From positions 62,001 through 126,000 of the forward strand of contig JAQUYL010000001.1 in NCBI GenBank assembly GCA_028691845.1: a stretch of 64,000 nucleotides of DNA, in the 5' to 3' direction. The notes beneath the pieces were generated by a model. That model saw only the letters and a program-made list of their open reading frames with translations. It did no database searches and was not told where the DNA came from. This stretch comes from Opitutaceae bacterium. GTDB taxonomy: Bacteria; Verrucomicrobiota; Verrucomicrobiia; Opitutales; Opitutaceae. This document shows, in pieces, positions 55,846 to 63,621 of this stretch. Every line of letters begins with the position of its first letter. Positions within the stretch are counted from its first letter, which is position 1. A program made the translations under genes and the position numbers.

Positions 55846-57014
55846 CCCTTCGCCTTTCGGAAGGCATTCTCGAAGCCCGGCAGGGAGCGTTCGATGTCTT
55901 CCAAGGGGAGCGTGAGCGAAAGACGCATGTGGCCGGCGCGGCCGAAGCCTCGTCCCGGCACGGCGAGAATGCCCTCTTCCTGCAACATCTGAATGAAAGC
56001 CACGTCGTCGGCCATGGGCGTTTGCGGAAAGATGTAGAAGAAGCCCTTGGGTCTCGTAAAGACGTACCCGGTGCGGGCCAAGGCGCCGCAGAGGATCTCC
56101 TTCTTCTCCTGATAGAGCGCCACGTCCACGCTGGCATCCTCCACGCTGGCAGCAACCAGCTGCCAGATGGCCGGGGCGTTCACGAAGCCCAGCACGCGAT
56201 GCGCGAATGTACAGGCAGCGGCCAGTTCCCTGGCCTCTGGAAGATTTGGCGAGATGGCCAGGTAACCAATGCGTTCGCCGGGCACGGCCCACTGCTTGGA
56301 CCATGAATTGGCGATCACTGTGCGCGACAGGAGGGAGGCCACCTCAGGCTGCCTGTGGCCGTCATAGACGATGGCCTTGTAAGGCTCGTCGCTGATGACC
56401 AGAATCGTCGGTGCCTGCCGGGAAAGCAGCGCCTCCAATGCCCGCAGGGATTCCTCGGGATAGATGGCCCCCGTGGGATTATTTGGAGAGTTGAGCAGGA
56501 TCGCCTTGGTCCGCGGCGTCAGGGCGGCGGCAATGCGATCCAAGTCCAGGCTGAAGTCCTCCTTCGTCTCCACCGGCACCATGTTTCCGCCGTGGTTGCC
56601 GATGTAGAATCGGTATTCGGTAAAAAAGGGGGCAGCACGATTACTTCGTCCCCGGGATCGAGGATCGCCTTGAACAGCGTGTTGAGAGCACCGGCGGCGC
56701 CCACGGTCATGAGGATGTGCCCGGCGGTATAAGGCAGGCCCGTCGCCCGCAACATGCGTGCCGCCATGATCTCTCGCACCTCGGGGGAAGCCCGCATTGG
56801 GCATGTAGGCGTGACTGCACTTGCGGTTTTCCAAGACAACCTTTTGCAGGGCCTTTGTGACCGCCTCCGGCGGCTCGGGATCCGGATTGCCCAGGTTGAA
56901 ATCGAATACCTTGCCCGCCCCGCGTCCCGCCTTGAGGCGGATGCCCTCCTCGAACATTCGCCGGATCCAGGACGAGTCCTGAATCTGCCGGGCGATGGTG
57001 CAGGCAATGGTCAT
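55842..57014 (-). CDS. Class I/II PLP aminotransferase with two compensating indels
   Basis: A 390-residue aminotransferase. The fold is clear at the N-terminus (DFNLGNPDPEPPEAVTKAL) and after the middle (LLNSPNNPTGAIYPEESLRA; PLP lysine in VIANSWSKQWAVPGERIGYL). Between about residues 76 and 126 the frame gives nonsense, while another frame gives the expected REIMAARMLRATGLPYTAGH and LMTVGAAGALNTLFKAILDP. One extra base in the G run at 56783-56787 and one missing base in the A run at 56622-56627 explain this. The overall frame stays open. Either sequencing errors or true decay are possible. It overlaps the mrp-type gene as ATGA. Confidence 0.78.
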   Translation of the reverse strand: MTIACTIARQIQDSSWIRRMFEEGIRLKAGRGAGKVFDFNLGNPDPEPPEAVTKALQKVVLENRKCSHAYMPNAGFPRGARDHGGTHVAGDGPALYRRAHPHDRGRRRCSQHAVQGDPRSRGRSNRAAPFFTEYRFYIGNHGGNMVPVETKEDFSLDLDRIAAALTPRTKAILLNSPNNPTGAIYPEESLRALEALLSRQAPTILVISDEPYKAIVYDGHRQPEVASLLSRTVIANSWSKQWAVPGERIGYLAISPNLPEARELAAACTFAHRVLGFVNAPAIWQLVAASVEDASVDVALYQEKKEILCGALARTGYVFTRPKGFFYIFPQTPMADDVAFIQMLQEEGILAVPGRGFGRAGHMRLSLTLPLEDIERSLPGFENAFRKAKG

Positions 57015-57883
57015 GGGGTATTCGCGCCTGGCAGCAACTTATCCACAATGTCGTAAAACGCGCGGGTCGAGGCCGTATCCGTATCCTCCGCTACAAATGG
57101 CGCACCCGCATCGCCGCCACAGACAATGGCGGAGTCGAACGGAATTCGCCCGAGCAACGGCACGCCAGTTTCGCGGGAAAGCCCTTCTCCGCCGCCACAA
57201 CCATACAAATCGACCGTCTGCCCGCAATGTGGGCAGACGTAGCCGCTCATGTTTTCGATCAGACCGGCAATGGGCAGGCCGACCAGCCGGCAAAAGGTCA
57301 GGCACCGCCGCACGTCGGCTACCGCCACCTGCTGCGGCGTGGTGACGACCACAGCCGCAGCCGGGGTTCCGGCTTGCTGCACCACCGCCAACGGTTCGTC
57401 GCCCGTGCCCGGCGGGCAGTCCACGACCAGCTCATCCAGCTCGCCCCATTGGACATCGCGCAGCAACTGTCCGATCACGCTGAATTTTCTCGGCCCGCGC
57501 CATACAATCGCGTCGTTGCTGTTCGCGGCGAGAAATCCCAGCGACATCACCTTGAGGTGTTCTCCCGCCGGCACCGGGACTAGCAAACCATTCTCGTCGC
57601 TCAGCACCCGGGTATCAGGCACGCGCAACATCGTCGAGACGCTGGGCCCATGAACATCCACATCGAGCAGCCCCACGCGCCGTCCCCGCCGGGCCAGTGC
57701 GACGGCAAGATTGACGGCCACGGTGCTCTTTCCGACACCGCCCTTGCCGGAAAGCACGAAGAGCCGCCGCCGGATGCCGCGCATGCGCGCCTGCAAAACG
57801 GGGTCCCCGGCCATATGCTCGACAGGATTGGGCGGGGGCGAGGGGCGTTCCGGCATTGTTTTTGTTGGTGAGATTGAAGCCAT
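57011..57883 (-). CDS. Mrp/NBP35-family P-loop ATPase, iron-sulfur carrier
   Basis: A 290-residue ATPase that carries iron-sulfur clusters to target proteins. The deviant Walker A is VLSGKGGVGKSTVAVNLAV near residue 42, DVDVHGPSVSTML follows, LDELVVDCPPGTGDEPL is the switch region, and CPHCG in MSGYVCPHCGQTVDLYGCGG is the bridging-cluster CxxC. The N-terminal MIP18-like domain found in longer Mrp proteins is absent. ATG 57883 is preferred over a frame from 58021 that would begin inside a promoter box. It heads an operon with the aminotransferase and radical SAM genes. Confidence 0.87.
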   Translation of the reverse strand: MASISPTKTMPERPSPPPNPVEHMAGDPVLQARMRGIRRRLFVLSGKGGVGKSTVAVNLAVALARRGRRVGLLDVDVHGPSVSTMLRVPDTRVLSDENGLLVPVPAGEHLKVMSLGFLAANSNDAIVWRGPRKFSVIGQLLRDVQWGELDELVVDCPPGTGDEPLAVVQQAGTPAAAVVVTTPQQVAVADVRRCLTFCRLVGLPIAGLIENMSGYVCPHCGQTVDLYGCGGGEGLSRETGVPLLGRIPFDSAIVCGGDAGAPFVAEDTDTASTRAFYDIVDKLLPGANTP

Positions 57884-58004
57884 GTTGAAATTGGTCGATG
57901 GTGGAGATTCGAGTTTGCAGGTAGCCTCCGGCGGCATTTCCGAAGCCCCGCGCCTGATGGAACCGGGCCAGCCGGCCGCGCGCCGGGCCAGAGCAGGATC
58001 ATGA

Positions 58005-58048
58005 GTTGACGTTATGAGCATATGCCCTTTACTCGTCTCCTGTCAATG
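58005..58048. promoter_or_regulatory. Shared divergent-promoter motif, site 2
   Basis: The second copy of the 44-bp element described at 52663-52706, with the same blocks GTTGACGTT, GAGCATA, GCCCTTTA and TGTCAATG at the same spacing. On the minus strand it supplies TTGACA (58041-58046), 18 bases, then TATGCT (58017-58022) for the mrp operon, leaving a leader of about 125 bases. It lies directly before the COG0523 GTPase gene on the plus strand. Confidence 0.65.
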
Positions 58049-59047
58049 CTCTCCATCCCTGTCCGTCCCCTTCCCGTCACCCTTCTCTCCGGTTTCCTCG
58101 GAGCGGGTAAAACCACGCTGCTCAACCGCCTGCTCGCCGACACCGACTGCCAGCGCGTCGCCGTCATCGAAAACGAGTTGGGCGAGCTTGCCATCGACGA
58201 CGAGCTCGTGGCCGCGGCCGGCCCCGGGCGGCTCTCCACCGTCCTCGGACGCACTTGTTGCGAGGCGCGCGCTGAATTTGTCGAATTGCTGCACGAAATA
58301 ACGCGGGTGGCGGCTCAGTTCGACCGCCTGCTCATCGAGACGACCGGCGTGGCGCATCCAGGGATGCTCGCCCACACCTTTCTCTCCGACCCGGTGCTGC
58401 AACAGCATTTTCGCCTGGATGGGATCGTTACGGTCATCGATGCCGCGCATTTTGCCACGCATGCCGGAGGCGACGGACATGCAACCGAACAGGTCGCCTA
58501 TGCCGACGCGCTGGTCGTCAACAAACGCGACCTGGTAGAGCCGGCGGAGCTGGAGTCTTTGCTGGCCGGCCTGCGACGAATAAATGGTACGGCCCGGGTT
58601 TTTGTGACGCAGGAAGCGCAAGTGCCAAGCCAGGAGCTGCTCGATCTCGGAGGTTTCGACCTTGCGAGAGTGGAAAACGGTGTGAGCGGCTGCCGCGGGC
58701 AGGAGGCTCAGGGGAGACCGGCCGGAGATCGGCATAAACACGAGATCGAAACGGTCGCGCTGAGCCTGCCCGACCGTTACGACTTCGTCCGATTCCGGGC
58801 GTGGCTCGAGACATTCATCGCAAAGCATGCCAACGCGTTGTACCGGGCAAAAGGCGTCGTCGCGTTGCACGGGGAGGAGAATCGCCTGGTATTTCATGGC
58901 GTGCATGGGCGCTTCCAAGCCGCCTTCGGCCGGCCTTGGGGCGAAGAAAAAGCCGTATCCCGCCTGGTGTTCATTGGACGCGATCTCGATCGCGACGCCA
59001 TAGCGCATGGATTGGCAGGGTGCCGGGCAGAGGGGCCGTCCGCATGA
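58046..59047 (+). CDS. COG0523 (CobW/ZNG1-type) GTPase with altered metal motif
   Basis: A 333-residue GTP-binding metallochaperone. Walker A is LSGFLGAGKTTLLNRLL near residue 14, Walker B region is RLLIETTGVAHPG, and ALVVNKRDLVEP gives guanine specificity. The family's CxCC metal motif appears as GRTCCEARAEF near residue 68-78: arginine replaces the first cysteine. The His-rich linker is also reduced (DRHKHEIETVAL). The C-terminal CobW-C domain is present (YDFVRFRAWLETFIAKHANA). ATG 58046 is used because ATG 58022 falls inside the promoter motif. It overlaps sufB by four bases. Confidence 0.85.
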   Translation: MLSIPVRPLPVTLLSGFLGAGKTTLLNRLLADTDCQRVAVIENELGELAIDDELVAAAGPGRLSTVLGRTCCEARAEFVELLHEITRVAAQFDRLLIETTGVAHPGMLAHTFLSDPVLQQHFRLDGIVTVIDAAHFATHAGGDGHATEQVAYADALVVNKRDLVEPAELESLLAGLRRINGTARVFVTQEAQVPSQELLDLGGFDLARVENGVSGCRGQEAQGRPAGDRHKHEIETVALSLPDRYDFVRFRAWLETFIAKHANALYRAKGVVALHGEENRLVFHGVHGRFQAAFGRPWGEEKAVSRLVFIGRDLDRDAIAHGLAGCRAEGPSA

Positions 59048-60456
59048 GGCCAGCCGATGAAAAGGAGCTGCCCGGCCTTTCCAAGGCAACCATTGCCGGG
59101 GCTGCGAACCCCTTGCCGGCGGAGCGCGATGCCGGCATCGGACTGAGCCTGCACACCGTGGAATATCTTTCGGATTGCAAGGGAGAACCGGCGTGGTTGC
59201 GCACGCAGCGGCTGGACGCATTGCACGCGTTTGCCGTTATGGAGCGAACCGTGCGTTGGGCGCCGCCTGCGCTGGCAGAGCTGCCTTTTGCCACATTGTG
59301 CTACTACTCGGCCCCAGCCCGGGCGCAGGCCGGCGGGGAAGGAAGTGCGGCCACGCGCGGGGTTGTCGAAGCGCTCGGCGTAGCGCAGGAAGAAGCGGAG
59401 TTTCTGGGCGGAGTCCAGGCGCAGATCGACGGCGAGGTGGTATACCGCAACCTGCTGGAAACGTGGGCCCGCGCCGGTGTGGTCATGGCCGATTCCACGC
59501 AAGGGTTGACGAAATTCAGCGAGCTCTTCCGTCCGCATTTCGGAACCGTCGTGCAACGCGACGAGAATCCGTTCACCCGGTTGAATGCCGCGGTATTTTC
59601 AGGCGGTTCGTTCATTTTCGTGCCTCCGGGCGTAAAACTCACGACGCCGCTAAAGTGTTTCATGCACCTGCAGGCGCGGCACGGCACTCAGTTCGGTCGC
59701 ACCCTCGTCGTGCTCGGAACGGGGGCGGAGCTGACGTTCATCGAGGGCTGCACCTCGGCGGCACAGGCCGCGCCGGCACTGCACTGTGCCGTGGGCGAGT
59801 TCATCGTCGGGCCGGGTGCGCGGTTGAACTATGTCGCCTTGCAGAACTGGGCGCCCAATGTCTTCAATCTCGCCATCCTGCGGGCGCGCGTCGCGGCCGG
59901 AGCGGCCGTTCACTGGATCGACTGCAATCTCGGCGGCCGTCTGACGATGAAATATCCCTGCGCCCTGCTGGAGGGTCCGGATGCCTCGGCCGAGGCGGTC
60001 TCGATCAGCGTGGCCCGCACCGGGCAGCACCACGACTCGGGGGCAAAAATGCTCCACCGCGCCCCGTGCACTTCGAGCATGATCGCGTCAAAGAGCGTAA
60101 GCCTCGGCGCCGGCCGCGCCGATTATCGCGGGTGGGTGGACATGCCGGCAACGGTGCGCGGCTGTCACAACCACACCGAGTGCGACGCGCTGCTGGTCGA
60201 GACCGCCAGCCGGGCCGACACTTATCCCGCCATCCGGGTGGGCGGGAGAAACAACGTCGCCCAGCACGAGGCCAGTGTATCGCGCCTGAGCGCGGAGCAG
60301 ATCTTCTACATGCGGCAGCGCGGCTTGAACGAGGCCGCCGCGCGCAGCTTGAGCGTGAACGGCTTTGTCAACGCCCTGGTGCAGCGCTTCCCGCTCCAAT
60401 ACTCCTTTGAAATCAAACGCCTGATCGAGATGGAGATATCCGGCTCGGTCGGCTGA
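59044..60456 (+). CDS. sufB: SufB-family iron-sulfur cluster scaffold, orphan
   Basis: A 470-residue SufB protein. Features: GVAQEEAEFLGGVQAQIDGE, VVMADSTQGLTKFSELFRPH, FSGGSFIFVPPGVKLTTPLK, then FIEGCTSAAQAAPALHCAVG and the C-terminal GRNNVAQHEASVSRLSAEQI. In normal Suf systems SufB works with SufC and SufD; neither gene is present here, nor sufS. Instead it is coupled to a COG0523 GTPase (ATGA overlap) and divergent from an Mrp ATPase. ATG 59044 is the start; the frame upstream belongs to the neighbouring gene's DNA. Confidence 0.92.
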   Translation: MRPADEKELPGLSKATIAGAANPLPAERDAGIGLSLHTVEYLSDCKGEPAWLRTQRLDALHAFAVMERTVRWAPPALAELPFATLCYYSAPARAQAGGEGSAATRGVVEALGVAQEEAEFLGGVQAQIDGEVVYRNLLETWARAGVVMADSTQGLTKFSELFRPHFGTVVQRDENPFTRLNAAVFSGGSFIFVPPGVKLTTPLKCFMHLQARHGTQFGRTLVVLGTGAELTFIEGCTSAAQAAPALHCAVGEFIVGPGARLNYVALQNWAPNVFNLAILRARVAAGAAVHWIDCNLGGRLTMKYPCALLEGPDASAEAVSISVARTGQHHDSGAKMLHRAPCTSSMIASKSVSLGAGRADYRGWVDMPATVRGCHNHTECDALLVETASRADTYPAIRVGGRNNVAQHEASVSRLSAEQIFYMRQRGLNEAAARSLSVNGFVNALVQRFPLQYSFEIKRLIEMEISGSVG

Positions 60457-60492
60457 GCCCTGCGAACGACTACCCTCCAGCGCTTATTTCCG

Positions 60493-61245
60493 ATGACCCT
60501 GTTTCTCATTGTCCTGTTCAGCCTGCTGGGCAGCGTCGGTTCCGTCCTGGTAGCGGCCCTCCTATTCGGTGCGAAGAGTAATCCCTCCCCACCGCTGAAG
60601 ACTCTTGTGCTCAGTTATGCGACAGGGTCGTTGTTGGGTGCGGCATTTATCGGCATGATTCCTCACGTACTGGAGGCTTTGCCGGCACATCGGGCGCTTG
60701 CGATTGTCCTCGCGGGCATCGTCGGCTTCTTCGTCCTCGAAAAGCTGCTCATCTGGCGGCATTGTCATCAACCCGATTGTCGCGTTCATGCCCAGGCCGG
60801 CCCCTTGATTCTGATCGGCGACGGAGTCCATAACTTCATCGATGGCATCGCCCTGGCGCTGGCCTTCCAACATTCATGGACCTTGGGCGCGGCGACGGCG
60901 CTGGCGGTGATCGCCCACGAGATTCCACAGGAAGTCGGCGACATCATGATCCTGGTGCATCACGGCTGGAGCCGGGGCCGGGCAGTGGGATACAACGTCG
61001 TGTCCAGCCTCACCACCCTTCCCGGGGCGCTCCTGGCCTATTGGGCCGGCCAGCGCGTATCGGGTCTGGCGCCTTATGCCTTGGCCGTCTCTGCCGCGAG
61101 TTTCATCTATATCGCCTTGGCCGATCTCACTCCCGACCACCGGGAACAAACGCAACTGCGCACCACTCTGCTCCAATGTGTCGGCATCGCGGCAGGAATC
61201 GGAACCATCGCTTGGGTCCATCTGACCAGCCATGCGGGGCATTGA
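60493..61245 (+). CDS. ZIP-family metal transporter
   Basis: A 250-residue inner-membrane transporter with seven to eight helices. The metal-site motifs are LIGDGVHNFIDGIALALAF on helix IV and ALAVIAHEIPQEVGDIMILV on helix V. The helix III-IV loop is short and carries WRHCHQPDCRVHAQ, a cysteine/histidine cluster. Zinc or iron are the likely cargo. It starts 36 bases after the sufB stop and may be part of the same transcript, in keeping with metal handling. Confidence 0.88.
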   Translation: MTLFLIVLFSLLGSVGSVLVAALLFGAKSNPSPPLKTLVLSYATGSLLGAAFIGMIPHVLEALPAHRALAIVLAGIVGFFVLEKLLIWRHCHQPDCRVHAQAGPLILIGDGVHNFIDGIALALAFQHSWTLGAATALAVIAHEIPQEVGDIMILVHHGWSRGRAVGYNVVSSLTTLPGALLAYWAGQRVSGLAPYALAVSAASFIYIALADLTPDHREQTQLRTTLLQCVGIAAGIGTIAWVHLTSHAGH

Positions 61246-61550
61246 ATCTCCTGGTTACTGCCAACCCCATGTTCCCCCACCTGTCTTTACCCCCTGTTTT
61301 TTCCATGACCCCACTTGAAGAAATCCGTCACTCGTCCCCGACGCAAAGCTGCGATCTCGCGCAAGGCAGGCAGTCGAGATCATCAACCATATTGGCCCAA
61401 CGCGCCACTGGGACAAGCAAACGCATCCCCGTGAAGGATGATACACCAGTCTCCAGGGAACAACACCGCTGGTGCAGCCCTCATTGCAGGCATCGCTTAA
61501 TGACGGCCAGCAAGGGCCTCCGATCCCGGCCGTCACGTGCGCATGATTCT
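61246..61550. other. Intergenic region before citC
   Basis: No gene features are seen in these 305 bases. The DNA is less GC-rich towards its right end, where the FNR-like site begins. I see no terminator for the ZIP transporter gene. Confidence 0.4.
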
Positions 61551-61593
61551 TTGATTATTCTCAAGCGGGCAATCTCCAACTTTCTGCTATCAT
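61551..61593 (+). promoter_or_regulatory. FNR-like site and -10 box upstream of citC
   Basis: TTGATTATTCTCAA at 61551-61564 matches the FNR consensus TTGAT-N4-ATCAA at nine of ten fixed bases. A TATCAT -10 box lies at 61588-61593. With transcription starting about seven bases after it, the FNR-like centre falls near -42, the position for direct activation. Transcription would start almost at the first ATG (61598), so a leaderless message or a start at ATG 61610 is possible. Confidence 0.55.
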
Positions 61594-61597
61594 AGAA

Positions 61598-62617
61598 ATG
61601 GATTATGGCATGATTATATCTTTGCTCTGCGCCTCCGACATAGAGGAAGCACGGGGATTCATCCGCCGGAACGGACTGGCCTTTGAAGAGGGGGTCGATG
61701 ACCTGGTGGGCTCATACGAAAATGGCAGGCTTGTCGCGGTCGGCGCCCGCGCGGGCAATGTCCTGAAAATGATCGCCATCGATCCTTCCCACCAAGGCGG
61801 ACCGTTGCTCGGCAATATTATATCAGCCCTGATCGAACGCGGATCCGTCGCGGGTTTCGACTCCCTGTTTGTCTTCACGAAGCCCGAATATGCCACCAGT
61901 TTCGAGGCTTTGAATTTCTCCCTCCTGACCAGCTCAGGGCGCGTAGCGCTGCTGGAATATGGCAAGGGGCTGGAACGCTGGCTATCCTCCAAGCGCTCCC
62001 TGCTCAAACCCGGGAAGAACGGCGGGATCGTCGTCAATTGCAACCCGTTCACCTGGGGCCACCGCTACTTGATCGAGACCGCCGCCAGCCAGGTGGATAA
62101 TCTCTACCTCTTTGTCGTCCGCGAAGACCGATCGGTGTTCCCGTTCGATATACGTTACCGGTTGGTCCGCGAAGGGGTGAGCGATATTCCAAACGTGATT
62201 CTGCTTGATACTTCGAGCTATGCCGTGAGCAGCGCCACCTTCCCCACCTACTTTTTGAAGAAAGACGATTCCGTCGCGCGCATACAGATGGAATTGGATG
62301 TCACACTGTTTGCCTCCAGGATTGCTCCTTTTTTTGGCGTCGCGACGCGTTTTGTCGGGACCGAACCTTATTGTGCAATGACCGGCGGCTATAATGACGC
62401 CATGAAGCGGATCCTTCCGGTCTACGGCATCAATCTGGTCGAGATAGAAAGAAAACAAGCCGACCATGCTGCGATCAGCGCCTCGCGCGTCAGAGATTTG
62501 TTGGCAAACAATGACCTCTCGACACTGGAAAGACTCGTCCCCCCGGTAACCCTGGCCTTTCTACGCACGGCCGAAGCAGGCCTCATCCTAGGCCGGCTTC
62601 CCAAACCGCATGCGTAA
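61598..62617 (+). CDS. citC: [Citrate (pro-3S)-lyase] ligase CitC
   Basis: CitC acetylates the prosthetic group of citrate lyase, switching it on for anaerobic citrate use. It has up to 339 residues. An acetyltransferase-like N-terminal domain is followed by the nucleotidyltransferase core, with VVNCNPFTWGHRYLIETAAS, VVREDRSVFPFDIRYRLV, TRFVGTEPYCAMTGGYNDAM and ISASRVRDLLANNDLSTL. No citrate lyase subunit genes (citDEF) lie in the window; the genes downstream are on the other strand and unrelated. It stands alone behind an FNR-like site. Confidence 0.92.
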   Translation: MDYGMIISLLCASDIEEARGFIRRNGLAFEEGVDDLVGSYENGRLVAVGARAGNVLKMIAIDPSHQGGPLLGNIISALIERGSVAGFDSLFVFTKPEYATSFEALNFSLLTSSGRVALLEYGKGLERWLSSKRSLLKPGKNGGIVVNCNPFTWGHRYLIETAASQVDNLYLFVVREDRSVFPFDIRYRLVREGVSDIPNVILLDTSSYAVSSATFPTYFLKKDDSVARIQMELDVTLFASRIAPFFGVATRFVGTEPYCAMTGGYNDAMKRILPVYGINLVEIERKQADHAAISASRVRDLLANNDLSTLERLVPPVTLAFLRTAEAGLILGRLPKPHA

Positions 62618-62747
62618 GCCAGCTTGGAACGGCGTCCGCAGAATACAGACGTACGCGCGTTCGCGACACAGGCAGGGATGCCCCTCGAGCTCACCCCCGC
62701 GATCCAACAACAAGTGCCACCCCATAGAGAGGGCAACCGCGATGGAG

Positions 62748-63121
62748 CTAAAACAACTGCGCAGCGCCGCAGAAAACCTGCTCCACTCCCAATGCGGCGG
62801 CCGCATGACCGGGATGCTTGGCCGGATTCCATTGTTTCATCGCGGCGAAAATGGGCACGGATGTATGGTACTCGATCCGTTCCTTGAGCTGGTACGACTT
62901 CCGTCCGTGATGAACAACAACGTGCCGCGACTGCCGGCGTGAATGTTGGCGCGTGTCTTGTAAAAATTATTATCGGCCATCACGCCGATGTCGTCGCCGT
63001 ATTCGCCAATACAGCCGACGTAGATCGCATTGGGCATGCCGGCAGTATCGACCGTCGCAAACACTGCGGAGCCTTCACGGTTGACCCAGGCGGTACGGAC
63101 AATTTCAGGGAGGGCTTTCAT
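62748..63121 (-). pseudogene. Pyridoxamine-phosphate-oxidase-fold flavin protein, frameshifted
   Basis: From ATG 63121 the complement reads ALPEIVRTAWVNREGSAVFA, TVDTAGMPNAIYVGCIGEYG and RGTLLFITDG, the start of a PNPOx-like FMN-binding protein. At about 62903 the frame must change for it to go on as KSYQLKERIEYHTSVPIF and WNPAKHPGHAAAALGVEQVF, ending at TAG 62748-62750. A single missing base near GACGGAAG explains this. Total would be about 124 residues, normal for the family. The start overlaps the end of the next gene upstream as ATGA. Confidence 0.75.
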
Positions 63122-63467
63122 GAGGAGGGAGGGGAGGGAACACGCCGATGTAGGATCTCGGCAGCGAGAGCGACACACACTCCGTGCATGGGAAATGCAG
63201 ACGATGTTTCAGATCGTGGCAAAGCGTGGAGCCTGCCCTATCGGAAAACTCATCCCGGATTGCTTCAGCGAAGTCAGGCGAACCCTGGCAGGCGGCATAG
63301 AGAGCGCCGCACGCACCTCCAGGCGCACGGCCGCCACCAAATGCCTTGAAATCGGCGACTGCGGCAACGTGCCGCCCGGTAACGGTTTGGTAGGCGTCGA
63401 GAATCGCCTGCGCGCAGTTGAGCCGATCGGGAGGACAATGGAAAACGGAAAGTGCGTGTTGTTTCAT
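63118..63467 (-). pseudogene. C_GCAxxG_C_C-family redox protein, frameshifted near its end
   Basis: From ATG 63467 the complement reads PDRLNCAQAILDAYQTV, FKAFGGGRAPGGACGALYAA and STLCHDLKHRLHFPCTECVS, a small cysteine-rich protein of the C_GCAxxG_C_C family, thought to be redox-active. Soon after the last cysteine pair (about 63165) a frame change restores AAEILHRRVPSPPSS, which ends with a TGA overlapping the next start as ATGA. Without the change the frame runs on to 63105 with unrelated residues. About 115 residues if corrected. Confidence 0.65.
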
Positions 63468-63597
63468 AAGAAAGCAAGGACACGGCTGCCGGCGCATTCC
63501 ACAATGATTTCCGTACGGCCTGCATCGACAGGCTGGACGGAGTGGCCCCAGTCACAGTGTGCCCGCTGCGGATCGCCCCAATGGGCGTGAAAAACAC
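63464..63597 (-). pseudogene. TrmO-like fragment, frameshifted and truncated
   Basis: From GTG 63597 one frame gives FFTPIGAIRSGHTVTGATP, the TrmO/YaeB N-terminal strand motif. A second frame then gives VQPVDAGRTEIIVECAG and stops at 63464, overlapping the next ATG. Roughly 45 codons remain of a family that is normally at least 120 residues, and the SAM-binding RPNPIG signature is missing. The full-length TrmO gene lies at 52136-52660. Confidence 0.5.
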
Positions 63598-63621
63598 GGA
63601 AAACCTGAGATGGAAAAACTT

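Noticed and set aside
58022-58045. ATG 58022 as start of the COG0523 GTPase
   Set aside because: These codons fall inside the conserved promoter motif; the ATG at 58046 begins just before the fold.
62742-62942. Short plus-strand frame after citC considered as the citrate lyase acyl carrier protein
   Set aside because: It lacks the CitD serine motif, and the opposite strand encodes the end of the PNPOx-like protein in the same DNA.
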